The notes beneath the pieces were generated by a model. That model saw only the letters and a list, made by a program, of their open reading frames with translations, did not search any database and was not told the DNA's origin. A DNA stretch of 39,760 bases, from positions 1 to 39,760 of the forward strand of contig NZ_QSOP01000022.1 in assembly GCF_003436275.1 (NCBI RefSeq), written 5' to 3'. Source of the DNA: Collinsella sp. TM09-10AT. Its GTDB lineage: Bacteria; Actinomycetota; Coriobacteriia; Coriobacteriales; Coriobacteriaceae. Shown here in pieces: positions 15,155 through 22,878 of the stretch. Made by a program: the position numbers and the translations under genes. The stretch's first letter is position 1. Each line of letters starts with the position of its first letter.

Positions 15155-16165
15155 GTGGCAACGATGGACAAGAAAAATGTCTCAATGAATGATGTGGCGA
15201 TTGCCGCTGGTGTTTCTCTCAAGACGGTTTCGCGCGTGATTAACGAGCCCGATAGCGTGCGAGAGTCGACACGCGATGAGGTTCATTCGGCCATGGAGGC
15301 GCTCGGGTTTCGAGCCAACTTTGCCGCGCGTTCGCTCAAGTTGGGCCGTTACGGGTGCATCGGCGTCGTGCTGTTCCACTTGTCGGGCGGTGCCGTGGAC
15401 ATGATCGACGGTATCGCCGATGCCGCCGAAGAACGCGGCTTTGCGCTCACGATGATTAAGAAGCGCGCAGGGGAAAAGATGACCCTTGCCGATGCGGCGC
15501 GTAGGATGTCGCAGCTGCCTGTTGATGGCATGATCTTTAACCTGCGTCAGATGGTCGATGACTTTGATACCTTCGAGGCTCCGAAAGACCTCAAGACGGT
15601 GATTATCACACCGATGGAGCATCCTACCTGCTCTACCGTCAGTGACGATCAAGAGGGTGGTGCGCGCATGGCGTGCGAGTACTTCTTGAATCACGGGCAC
15701 AAGAACGTGTACTTCGTTTCGGGTAAGAAAGAGTCGCTGTCGAGTCAGTGCCGTATGAAAGGTTGGCGTGCGGCACTCGAGGCGCGTGGCATTGAGCCGC
15801 CCGAGCCTCTGCAAGGCGATTGGAATGCGGATAGTGGCTATGCCGCGGGCCTTGTGCTTGCCGATAAGCCCGATTGCACGGCGGTCCTCGCTGCTAACGA
15901 CTGCATGGCAAACGGCGTGATGATGGCTCTACGTGACAAAGGGCTCAATGTGCCCGACGACGTGTCCGTGATCGGTTTCGACGATGAGCTCTACAAGACG
16001 ATTCCCAACTCGATTCTGACGTCGGTGAAGTTTCGCCACCGCGAGCTGGGCATCCGTGCGCTTAACGAGGTCGTCGCAGGTCTGGAAGCCCCGAGCTCCA
16101 GAAGCCGTACGCTCGTCTCGGGTGTGTTGGTCGAGCGCGCGAGCGTGCGGGATCTGCGGGCGTAG
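15155..16165 (+). CDS. LacI-family repressor, module A
   Basis: This 336-aa regulator has an N-terminal LacI helix-turn-helix (MNDVAIAAGVSLKTVSRVIN), a hinge helix region (SAMEALGFRANFAARSLK) and a periplasmic-binding-like sugar domain (YGCIGVVLF, PVDGMIFN, TAVLAANDCMANGVM, VIGFDDE). The recognition helix begins Leu-Lys after GVS, unlike the other three paralogs. The GTG at 15155 follows GGAGA. It is divergent from lacE1-lacG1 and separated from it by the AATGACAAC operators, so it most likely represses that operon and perhaps itself. Inducer is inferred to be a galactoside or its phosphate. Confidence 0.9.
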   Translation: MATMDKKNVSMNDVAIAAGVSLKTVSRVINEPDSVRESTRDEVHSAMEALGFRANFAARSLKLGRYGCIGVVLFHLSGGAVDMIDGIADAAEERGFALTMIKKRAGEKMTLADAARRMSQLPVDGMIFNLRQMVDDFDTFEAPKDLKTVIITPMEHPTCSTVSDDQEGGARMACEYFLNHGHKNVYFVSGKKESLSSQCRMKGWRAALEARGIEPPEPLQGDWNADSGYAAGLVLADKPDCTAVLAANDCMANGVMMALRDKGLNVPDDVSVIGFDDELYKTIPNSILTSVKFRHRELGIRALNEVVAGLEAPSSRSRTLVSGVLVERASVRDLRA

Positions 16166-16180
16166 ACGTGCTCGGCCTGC

Positions 16181-16241
16181 TCGTCTAAATCTGTAACAGG
16201 TGGGACCCGAAAACTCGGCTAGATGTTACAGATTGAGATGA
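16181..16241. repeat. TGTAACA-type hairpin repeat, copy 3
   Basis: Arms 16181-16198 and 16224-16241 (16 of 18 pair) around a loop with GGTGGGACC, GAAAAC and GGCTAGA. Lies between the convergent ends of lacI1 and lacE2. Confidence 0.85.
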
Positions 16242-16265
16242 ACAGGAGGACGGGTGCGGTCTAAA

Positions 16266-16309
16266 CAAAATGGCCCGCGCATCACACATCGATGCACGGG
16301 CCATTTATT
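16266..16309. terminator. Bidirectional terminator between lacI1 and lacE2
   Basis: A 15-bp stem with one mismatch (16269-16283 with 16291-16305). A-rich on its left and T-rich on its right, so it can serve both convergent genes; the stronger U tract is on the minus strand. Confidence 0.8.
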
Positions 16310-16338
16310 GTCTGCGAGCGGCAGGTGGTGTCAGCGTC

Positions 16339-18099
16339 TTATGCCTCGAGGTTTTCCTCGATCCAGGCGACGGCACCCTTGGGATCCTTAGTGAGGTCGA
16401 TGTACTGTTTGCCCTTGGGCGACAGCAGCGTGATGCCCAGGCGGTCGGTGTCGGCCTTCATCTCGTTGTAATAGGTGCGAACCTGCGGAGCCAGGACGAT
16501 GACGTTGTACTGGTCCATGATGGCGTAGTGACTGCCGTAGGCACCGGCGTTGGCGGTAATGTCGATGCCCAGCTCGTCGGCGCCTTCCTTAAGCGCGTTG
16601 GCGAGCAGTGCAGAGGTGCCGGCGCCAGCGCACAGAACCAGAACCCTCAGATCCTTGCCCTTAAGGGCGGACGGAGCTGCGGAGGCCTCAGTGGCAGAAG
16701 CGGTCTCGACAACAGGAGCCTCAACGGCGGGGGCGTCAGCGGTCTTGACGGTCTTGGTCTCCTCGGCCTCTTCTTCGGCCAGGGTCTCGGCCTCCTGCTT
16801 GCACAGGACGTTGTCGTAGGCCTTGCAGAACGGGTAGTAGATCAAGAAGTCAACGACCAGCAGGACGACAACCAGGACCAGAGAGATCGGCTGGAAGTTG
16901 GTGTCGATGAAGGTGCCGATCGGTCCGGGGAGTGCCCACGGCATGGCATAGATAAAGCCGTTCATGCCCAAAAAGTCGATGAAGAACTTACCAATGAGGA
17001 CGTTGGCCACGGGGGCAAACAGGAACGGGATCAGGAAGTACGGGTTGAGGATGATGGGCGCGGCGAACAGCAGCGGCTCGTTGACGGCGAACATCACGGG
17101 TACGACAGAGGCTTTGCCGACGGCCTTGAGCTGCTTGGAGCGCATAAAGAGCAGGAAGATGATCGGGACAATGAACGTGGCGCCGGTGCCGCCGAGTTCG
17201 CCGATGTAGTTACCGAAGTTCTCGGTCAGGGCGAGGGCGGGGTGACCGCCGGCCTGCAGCGTGGCGAGGTTAGTGGTGATGTTGCCAAACAGCGCGGCGT
17301 TGAGGGCAGGCTTAACGACCGAGGGGCCGTGGATGCCCATGAACCAGAACAGCGGGATCATGAACCAGATGAGGGCGAGGCCGGCGTAGGAATCGGCAGC
17401 GGCGAACAGCGGGCTCACCAGCGTGGAGATGACGTTGGCAAACGGGACGGCCAAGCAGGTGCGGCAGATAACGTCGATGACGGCGACAAACAGGATGGAG
17501 AAGCTGAAGGCGAAGATGTCGCGGAAGTTCTGGGCGATGGCGCCGGGGACTTCTTTGGGCAGCTTGATGGTGATGTCTCGCTTAATGCAGAAGGCATAGA
17601 TGTTGACCGTGGCAAATGCGGCGACAAAGGAGCTCAGCAGGCCCTTGGTGCCCATGTTGTCGGTAAAGAACACCGAGACATCGGCGCCGTCGATCTTGGC
17701 ACTCGTCTGGGTAACGGCCAAGATGAGCATAGCGCACATGGCGGCGACCATGGTGCTCGTGGCGTTGATGGCCTTGCCGGCAGGCATGCGGCGGTTCTTG
17801 GAGCCGGTCAGCGCGCTTGCGGTGGTGCCGGCGACCATGATGCCCACGACGCCCATCGTGAAGTTGTAAACCTTGTTGCAGAAGTTCACGACGTCGACGT
17901 TCCACCAGTCGGGCAGCGTAAAGCCGCCGACCGTGGCGACAACGCCCGGCAGGGTCGAAATAAGCAGGAAGACAGAAGAAGACAGGATGATGGGCATTGC
18001 TGCCAAAAAGCCGTCTTTAATGGCCTGAAGGTAGATGTTCTTAGAGACCTTGTCGAAGTACGGCTGACCTTTCTCCAAGAACTTAACGATCGATTCCAT
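16339..18099 (-). CDS. lacE: PTS lactose-family EIICB, module B
   Basis: This 586-aa EIICB has the same layout as LacE1: an EIIC domain (FDKVSKNIYLQAIKDGFLAA, GIHGPSVVKPAL, NEPLLFAAP), an Ala/Glu-rich linker, and a C-terminal EIIB with active Cys490 in VLVLCAGAGTSAL. The EIIB half is strikingly similar to LacE1 (IMDQYNVIVLAPQVRTYYNE). It must receive phosphate from an EIIA encoded elsewhere; the only one in this window is LacF at 26227. AGAGGAG precedes the ATG. Here lacE is the second gene of the operon, after lacG2, the reverse of modules A and C. Confidence 0.9.
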   Translation of the reverse strand: MESIVKFLEKGQPYFDKVSKNIYLQAIKDGFLAAMPIILSSSVFLLISTLPGVVATVGGFTLPDWWNVDVVNFCNKVYNFTMGVVGIMVAGTTASALTGSKNRRMPAGKAINATSTMVAAMCAMLILAVTQTSAKIDGADVSVFFTDNMGTKGLLSSFVAAFATVNIYAFCIKRDITIKLPKEVPGAIAQNFRDIFAFSFSILFVAVIDVICRTCLAVPFANVISTLVSPLFAAADSYAGLALIWFMIPLFWFMGIHGPSVVKPALNAALFGNITTNLATLQAGGHPALALTENFGNYIGELGGTGATFIVPIIFLLFMRSKQLKAVGKASVVPVMFAVNEPLLFAAPIILNPYFLIPFLFAPVANVLIGKFFIDFLGMNGFIYAMPWALPGPIGTFIDTNFQPISLVLVVVLLVVDFLIYYPFCKAYDNVLCKQEAETLAEEEAEETKTVKTADAPAVEAPVVETASATEASAAPSALKGKDLRVLVLCAGAGTSALLANALKEGADELGIDITANAGAYGSHYAIMDQYNVIVLAPQVRTYYNEMKADTDRLGITLLSPKGKQYIDLTKDPKGAVAWIEENLEA

Positions 18100-18210
18100 A
18101 GTTCACGCTCCTCTTTGCATGAAATCTTAATGGCATGGACGTTGAAAACCTATATGGTCTCCCGCTTGCTAAAAGCCCGGGTGCAGGCGGGGTCGGTCCC
18201 AGGGGGAGAG

Positions 18211-18252
18211 AGGGGAGCGGCTGGGTTTGTATCGCATGGGGCCGCTCCCCCT
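18211..18252 (-). other. Intercistronic stem-loop between lacG2 and lacE2
   Basis: GGGGAGCGG (18212-18220) pairs with CCGCTCCCC (18242-18250) around a 21-base loop, inside a 175-bp gap. There is no T run. Its position parallels that of the stem-loops in modules A and C. The rest of the gap holds no gene. Confidence 0.6.
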
Positions 18253-18274
18253 CGGGGGAAAGCGAGGCGATGCG

Positions 18275-19723
18275 CTACTGCGCGTCCGCCATAGTGTCGG
18301 CGAGCTCCTTGTACCAGAGTGCCGACTGCTTGATGTAGCGTTTTTGCGTGTCGAAGTCGATGTAGAACAGGCCGTAGCGCTTGTTATAGCCATTGGCCCA
18401 CGAGAACTGGTCCTGCAGGCTCCAGATAAAGTAGCCCTGGACGTCGACGCCCTCGGCACGCGCCTGGAGCACCTTCTCCATGTGCTGGTCGACAAAGTCG
18501 ATGCGCTCGGGATCGGCGACGATGCCGTTTGCGTCGGGCTCGGGGTCCTTGTGGCCCAGGCCGTTTTCGGTGATATAGATGACGGGGAGGTTGGGATAGG
18601 TGGCGCTGATGTGCTTGAGCGTGTCGTAGAGGCCTTGCGGGTAGATGAGCCAATCCCAGTCGGTGGTGGGGATACCCGGCATATCGACCTGCTGCCCGAC
18701 GCCCTTAAACTTAAAGCACGAGGTGCCCTTGTCTCCGGTGCCGTTAAAGCTGTTGGTGGACTCGCCATCGTAGGCGGCGATAAACGCCGACTGATAGTAG
18801 TTGAGGCCGAACATATCGTTGCGGGGCGCCGCCTTGGCGAGCTCCTCCATGTCGCTGTCCTCAACCGTAAGCGTGGCGTTGTTGGCACGCAGAATCTCGT
18901 TGATGAGTGAGAGGGTGCGCGCGGAGTAGTGACCCAGGAAGGCGCCGTCCATGATGAAGTCGGTGTAGAAGGCGTTGTACAGGTCGGCGGCGTGCTGGTC
19001 GGCGGGCGAGTCTGTGGCAGGATATGCCGGCGTCAGGACGTTGACCATGCCAATGCGTCCGCCCAGGTGCTCGGTCTCGTCAAGATCCTTATACAGGTTG
19101 ACGGCGCGGGCGTGGGCAACGAGCTCGTTGTGCTGGCTCTGGATGCCGCTCGTCACATCAAAGTGATGGTTGGGCGGGAAGTTGCCTTGGATGTATTGGG
19201 AGTGCGAGAGGCTGATGAGCTCGTTGATGGTGAACCAATTCTTGACCTCGCGGAACTCGCGGAAGCAGAACTCGGCATAGCGCACATAGGCGTCGACGGT
19301 CTTGCGGTTGAGCCAGTCGCCCTGGTTGAACAGGGCGGCGGGGGAGTCAAAGTGATGCAGGGACACATAGGGCTCGACGCCATACTTTTTGCAGCAGGCG
19401 AACAGCTCGTGGTAGTGCTTAACGCCCTCGGCGAGGGGCTCGGCATCGTCGCCGTTGGGGAAGATGCGGGTCCAGGCGATGGACACACGGATGGCGTTGA
19501 GTCCATGCTCGGCAGAAAGGCGGATATCCTCCTCGTAGCGGTTGTAGAAATCACTGGCCGGGTCGGGCAAAAAGCGACCCTGGGCGACAAGGTAATCGTC
19601 CCACATGGTCTTACCCTTGCCTGCCACCTTCGTGGAACCTTCCGTTTGGTACGCGGCGGTTGCGGCGCCCCAAACAAAGCCCTTCGGCAGCTGCTGTACG
19701 CGGTTTAGCAAAGACATATGCAT
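18275..19723 (-). CDS. lacG: 6-phospho-beta-galactosidase (GH1), module B
   Basis: This 482-aa GH1 enzyme has acid/base Glu168 (FTINEL), nucleophile Glu386 (YITENG), and the phosphate-binding FSWANGYNKRYG with Ser441, Trp442, Lys448 and Tyr450. The Trp supports a 6-phosphogalactosidase. It is the most divergent of the three: WGAATAAYQTEG replaces GGATAAYQVEG, and the region around 180-230 (HSQYIQGNFPPNHHFDVTSG) is unlike the others. That suggests a different aglycone or linkage. It is first in its operon. GAGAGGG precedes two possible ATGs (19723 and 19717). Confidence 0.88.
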   Translation of the reverse strand: MHMSLLNRVQQLPKGFVWGAATAAYQTEGSTKVAGKGKTMWDDYLVAQGRFLPDPASDFYNRYEEDIRLSAEHGLNAIRVSIAWTRIFPNGDDAEPLAEGVKHYHELFACCKKYGVEPYVSLHHFDSPAALFNQGDWLNRKTVDAYVRYAEFCFREFREVKNWFTINELISLSHSQYIQGNFPPNHHFDVTSGIQSQHNELVAHARAVNLYKDLDETEHLGGRIGMVNVLTPAYPATDSPADQHAADLYNAFYTDFIMDGAFLGHYSARTLSLINEILRANNATLTVEDSDMEELAKAAPRNDMFGLNYYQSAFIAAYDGESTNSFNGTGDKGTSCFKFKGVGQQVDMPGIPTTDWDWLIYPQGLYDTLKHISATYPNLPVIYITENGLGHKDPEPDANGIVADPERIDFVDQHMEKVLQARAEGVDVQGYFIWSLQDQFSWANGYNKRYGLFYIDFDTQKRYIKQSALWYKELADTMADAQ

Positions 19724-19836
19724 ACACCCTCTCGTCTCGCTGTTCGATATTGTGCGTTTGCGCTCAGGAGGCTCCCTGGTTAGCGTTCAGCGGTGAAAAA
19801 GCCCGATAAACACTATCTTAAAATGATTAGAACCAA

Positions 19837-19876
19837 AATGAGCACGTGAACATTTGACAATGAGCACGTTAACATC
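19837..19876. promoter_or_regulatory. Tandem operators of the module B repressor
   Basis: AATGAGCACGTGAACATT (19837-19854) and AATGAGCACGTTAACATC (19859-19876) are direct repeats 22 bp apart, about 115-150 bases before lacG2. The half-site AATGAGCAC is specific to this module; GTTAACATT is shared with other modules. Confidence 0.82.
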
Positions 19877-19950
19877 CGGCTGGGATGTATAGAAACAAAA
19901 CAACTTCAAACAGCCGCGAACGGTTGTATTTGTTCGGTAAGCGGTTTTGA

Positions 19951-19980
19951 TTGACAGAAGTTTTCATGTTGTGGTATATG
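19951..19980 (+). promoter_or_regulatory. Promoter of lacI2
   Basis: A perfect -35 TTGACA (19951-19956) and a -10 TATATG (19975-19980) are 18 bp apart. The third operator lies just downstream, near the expected transcription start. Confidence 0.65.
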
Positions 19981-19990
19981 GCTCGGGTAT

Positions 19991-20008
19991 CATGAGCACG
20001 TTATCAAT
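19991..20008. promoter_or_regulatory. Third module B operator, likely autoregulatory
   Basis: CATGAGCACGTTATCAAT keeps the module-specific half GAGCAC and a weaker second half. It is placed at about +5 to +25 of the lacI2 promoter, where a bound repressor would block its own gene. Confidence 0.65.
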
Positions 20009-20058
20009 GTATGTACGATGCGCCATGGGCGCGGGGAATAGTTGGGAAGCAGGTTAGC

Positions 20059-21096
20059 GTGGAAGGCATGGCTCAGCAGACAAGGAATGGTCATTCGGCG
20101 AGCGCGGCAGAAGTTGCGGCGCTCGCTGGCGTGAGCCGCCAGACTGTGTCTCGCGTGGTCAACGGTATGCCCAACGTGACGGAAAAGACGCGCAAGCGTG
20201 TGCTGGCCGCCATGGAAGAGCTGGGCTTTCGTCCCAATTTTGCTGGAGCGGCGTTGCGCGGCGGGTCGTATCGTTCTATTGGCCTGTGCATGTACAACAT
20301 CACACGTGTCGGTAACCTGGCGACGCTCGAGGGTATCATGCAAGCGGCGCGCGAGCACGATTTTGCCGTCACTATGATCGAGATGGGCGGCGACAAGCCC
20401 TATACACTTGCCGATGCCTCGCGCCGCATGGTCGAGCGACCCGTCGACGGCATGATTCTCAACATGAACCGCATGGCTCCCGATTTTGAGGAGTTTGTTC
20501 CCCAGCCGGGAGTGCGAACGGTCATCCTGTCCATGTATGCGCATCCGCGCTGCACGACGATCGACTCCGACCAGTATGGTTCGTGCGAGCTGTTGACCAA
20601 TTATCTGCTGGAACATGGTCACTCGAATATGCGGTTTGTGGCGGGTCCGGAAAACTCGATTTCCTCGCGTTTTCGTGAGGCCGGTTGGCGCGATACGCTG
20701 GGTCGTGCTCATGTCGATGCCGCTCCGATGCTGCGTGGCGATTGGAGTGCGGACAGTGGGTACGCCATGGGCGAGCGGATTGCGGCCGAGGTGCTTGCCG
20801 GCGGGTCGCAGGCGCCGACTGCCGTGCTTGCGGCAAATGACCAGATGGCGCTGGGCGTTATCGCCGCGCTCGAGAACGCGGGCCTGTCCGTGCCCGACGA
20901 CGTGAGCGTGGTTGGTATCGACGACGCACTCGAGGGACTTGTTCCTCACAATCGACTGACGACGCTGCGATTTGATTTGCGCGGTGTCGGTAAGCTTGCG
21001 TTTGAGGCGGCGATTGGAGAGAGCTCGTCTATCGAGGCGATTCATGTGCCGAGTACGCTGGTCGAACGCTCGACTGTTAGGGACATACGGGGTTAG
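20059..21096 (+). CDS. LacI-family repressor, module B
   Basis: This regulator (345 aa from the GTG at 20059) has the LacI helix-turn-helix (SAAEVAALAGVSRQTVSRVV), a hinge (AAMEELGFRPNFAGAALR) and a sugar-binding domain (PVDGMILNMNRMAPDFEEFV, TAVLAANDQMALGVI, SVVGIDDALEGL). The recognition helix begins Arg-Gln. GTG 20059 is preferred because AGCAGG lies just upstream; ATG 20068 and ATG 20011 are in-frame alternatives. The latter would overlap the third operator's leader and add an unusual 16-residue extension. It is divergent from lacG2-lacE2 and flanked by AATGAGCAC operators. Confidence 0.88.
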   Translation: MEGMAQQTRNGHSASAAEVAALAGVSRQTVSRVVNGMPNVTEKTRKRVLAAMEELGFRPNFAGAALRGGSYRSIGLCMYNITRVGNLATLEGIMQAAREHDFAVTMIEMGGDKPYTLADASRRMVERPVDGMILNMNRMAPDFEEFVPQPGVRTVILSMYAHPRCTTIDSDQYGSCELLTNYLLEHGHSNMRFVAGPENSISSRFREAGWRDTLGRAHVDAAPMLRGDWSADSGYAMGERIAAEVLAGGSQAPTAVLAANDQMALGVIAALENAGLSVPDDVSVVGIDDALEGLVPHNRLTTLRFDLRGVGKLAFEAAIGESSSIEAIHVPSTLVERSTVRDIRG

Positions 21097-21110
21097 GTCC
21101 TACTCCGTTT

Positions 21111-21167
21111 GTCTCGATTTGTAACAGGTAGACGGTCAAAAGCGGGCTACGTGTTACAGATTTAGAT
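21111..21167. repeat. TGTAACA-type hairpin repeat, copy 4
   Basis: Arms 21111-21126 and 21152-21167 with a few mismatches, the most decayed copy. The loop has GGTAGACGG, TCAAAAG and GGGCTACG. Confidence 0.75.
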
Positions 21168-21187
21168 TCTTCGGAAAGAGCAATCCT

Positions 21188-21251
21188 GTTCGTCTCAATC
21201 TGTAACAGCTAGGACCAAAAAACTCGGCTAGATGTTACAGATCGAGACAAA
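21188..21251. repeat. TGTAACA-type hairpin repeat, copy 5
   Basis: Arms 21188-21207 and 21234-21251 around a loop with GCTAGGACC, AAAAAAC and GGCTAGA. In tandem with copy 4, between the convergent ends of lacI2 and lacG3. Confidence 0.85.
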
Positions 21252-21270
21252 CGGCTCCCGGTCCGCCCAA

Positions 21271-21317
21271 ACACAAAGGCCGGGGGCGGCGCGCCGTGTG
21301 ACGTGCCGCCCCCGGCT
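21271..21317 (-). terminator. lacE3-lacG3 operon terminator
   Basis: A perfect 12-bp GC stem GCCGGGGGCGGC (21279-21290 with 21305-21316), followed on the minus strand by CTTTGTGTTT. Confidence 0.8.
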
Positions 21318-21369
21318 GAGAAATGGGGACAAGTTATGTGAGCAGGGCAATTACGCCAACTGCAAGCCA

Positions 21370-22809
21370 CTAGTCCAGACGACGGGTCTGCGCCACGTGC
21401 TTGTACCAGTAGGCGCTTGCCTTGGGCGTGCGCTTCTGGGTTTCAAAGTCAACGTAGAAGAAGCCGTAACGCTTGTTATAGCCATTTGTCCAGGAGAACT
21501 GGTCCTGCAGGCTCCACAGGAAGTAGCCGCCCACGTTGACGCCCACCTCCATGGCCTTAAGCAGCCAGCGCAGGTGCTGCTCGATGTAGTCGATGCGCGG
21601 CTGGTCGTCCACAAAACCGTTCTTGTAGGGGTCCTTGTAGCCCATGCCGTTTTCGGTAATGAAAATCTGCTTGTAGTTGGGGTAGCGCTGTTTAATGTAG
21701 ACGAGCAGATCGAACAGACCCTCGGGATAGATGATCCAGTCCCAGTCGGTGGTGGGGATGCCGGGCTTGTTCACATGCTCACCAATACCCTTAACGCGCC
21801 AGCGGCCGGTGCCCTTCTCGCCCGTACCGTTGTGGTGCAGGTCGTTCTCGCCGTCATAGGCCTTCAGGAAACGGCACTGGTAGTTGTTGACACCCAGGTA
21901 GTCGTTGTAGAGCGCGGCCTCGCGCATGATCTCGAGATCCTCCTCGCGGATCTCGATCGTGCCTCCGGAGACGGCAGCCAGGCGGTTGGCGCACTCGAGG
22001 GTGTCGGGGGCATAGTCGCCGCGGAAGGTGGCGTCGAGCAGGAACTGGTTTTGCAGCACGTGCTCGTTGTTGGCGGCCTTGATGTCGGCGGGGTCGTTCT
22101 CGTTGAGCGGGTACTTGAACTCCAACGACTGAATGACGCCGATCTTGCCCTTAAAGCCGCCGTTGTGGAAGGCCAGCACAGCCTTGGCGTGGGCAAGCAT
22201 CATGTTGTGCTCGCACTGGAAGGCCTCGGCCAGATGAGCTTTGACGCCGCCGGGGAAGGTACCCTCGATGTAGGTGTTGGAGGCGTCGGCCCAGATCTCG
22301 TTAAAGGTGAACCAATAGGTTACCTGGTCGGCGTACTCCTTAAAGCAGAAGGTGGCAAAGTCCACAAAGGCGTCGATGGTCTCGCGGTTGAGGAAGTCGC
22401 CCTTCTCAAAGAGGGGAAGCGGCGTGTCAAAGTGATGCAGCGTGACAAACGGCTCAACGTGGTGCTTGTGGCACTCGGCAAAGAGGTCGTGGTAGAACTG
22501 GACGCCCTCGGGGTTGATTTCGCCGGTGCCGTTGGGGAAGATGCGGCTCCAGGCGATGGAGAGGCGGATGCCGTTGATGCCAAACTCCTCGCACAACTCC
22601 AGGTCGACGGGGTACTGGTTGTAGAAGTCCGAAGCGGGATCGGGAGAGAAACGCCCCTGGGCCTCCAGGAAGTCGTCCCAGGCAACCTTGCCCTTACCGT
22701 GAGTGCGGGTCTCGCCCTCTACCTGGTAGGCAGCAGTGGCGCCGCCAAAGACAAAGTCCTCGGGAAACTGCGCGGGCGGGTTGGTGACGCTAGCAGGATT
22801 AACGGACAT
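21370..22809 (-). CDS. lacG: 6-phospho-beta-galactosidase (GH1), module C
   Basis: This 479-aa GH1 enzyme has acid/base Glu171 (TFNEI), nucleophile Glu386 (ITENG), and phosphate-binding FSWTNGYNKRYG with Ser439, Trp440, Lys446 and Tyr448. VTLHHFDTP matches canonical LacG. It is very close to LacG1 throughout the N-terminal half (GETRTHGKGKVAWDDFLEAQ) and paired with the most canonical EIICB, so this is the best candidate for the true phospho-lactose enzyme. It is second in its operon, with a weak GGA ribosome site and a stem-loop upstream. Confidence 0.91.
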   Translation of the reverse strand: MSVNPASVTNPPAQFPEDFVFGGATAAYQVEGETRTHGKGKVAWDDFLEAQGRFSPDPASDFYNQYPVDLELCEEFGINGIRLSIAWSRIFPNGTGEINPEGVQFYHDLFAECHKHHVEPFVTLHHFDTPLPLFEKGDFLNRETIDAFVDFATFCFKEYADQVTYWFTFNEIWADASNTYIEGTFPGGVKAHLAEAFQCEHNMMLAHAKAVLAFHNGGFKGKIGVIQSLEFKYPLNENDPADIKAANNEHVLQNQFLLDATFRGDYAPDTLECANRLAAVSGGTIEIREEDLEIMREAALYNDYLGVNNYQCRFLKAYDGENDLHHNGTGEKGTGRWRVKGIGEHVNKPGIPTTDWDWIIYPEGLFDLLVYIKQRYPNYKQIFITENGMGYKDPYKNGFVDDQPRIDYIEQHLRWLLKAMEVGVNVGGYFLWSLQDQFSWTNGYNKRYGFFYVDFETQKRTPKASAYWYKHVAQTRRLD

Positions 22810-22832
22810 GATGATCCAATCGTCTAAATCGA

Positions 22833-22866
22833 AGGGCCAGCCGGCTGTTGATGGTCGACTGGCCCT
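22833..22866 (-). other. Intercistronic stem-loop between lacE3 and lacG3
   Basis: AGGGCCAG (22833-22840) pairs with CTGGCCCT (22859-22866), with partial inner pairing, in the 69-bp gap. It lacks a T run. Confidence 0.65.
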
Positions 22867-22878
22867 GGGCGTTAGTTA

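Noticed and set aside
13288..18294. Very long open frames on the plus strand opposite lacE1 and lacE2 (560 and 674 codons)
   Set aside because: They are antisense to clear PTS permease genes, have Gly/Asp/Gln-rich low-complexity translations typical of GC-rich shadow frames, and lack ribosome sites.
11604..22809. Reading the three GH1 enzymes as 6-phospho-beta-glucosidases
   Set aside because: The Trp after Ser in the phosphate-binding motif, overall match to LacG and the linked lactose-type EIICB, lacF and lacAB all favour 6-phospho-beta-galactosidase.
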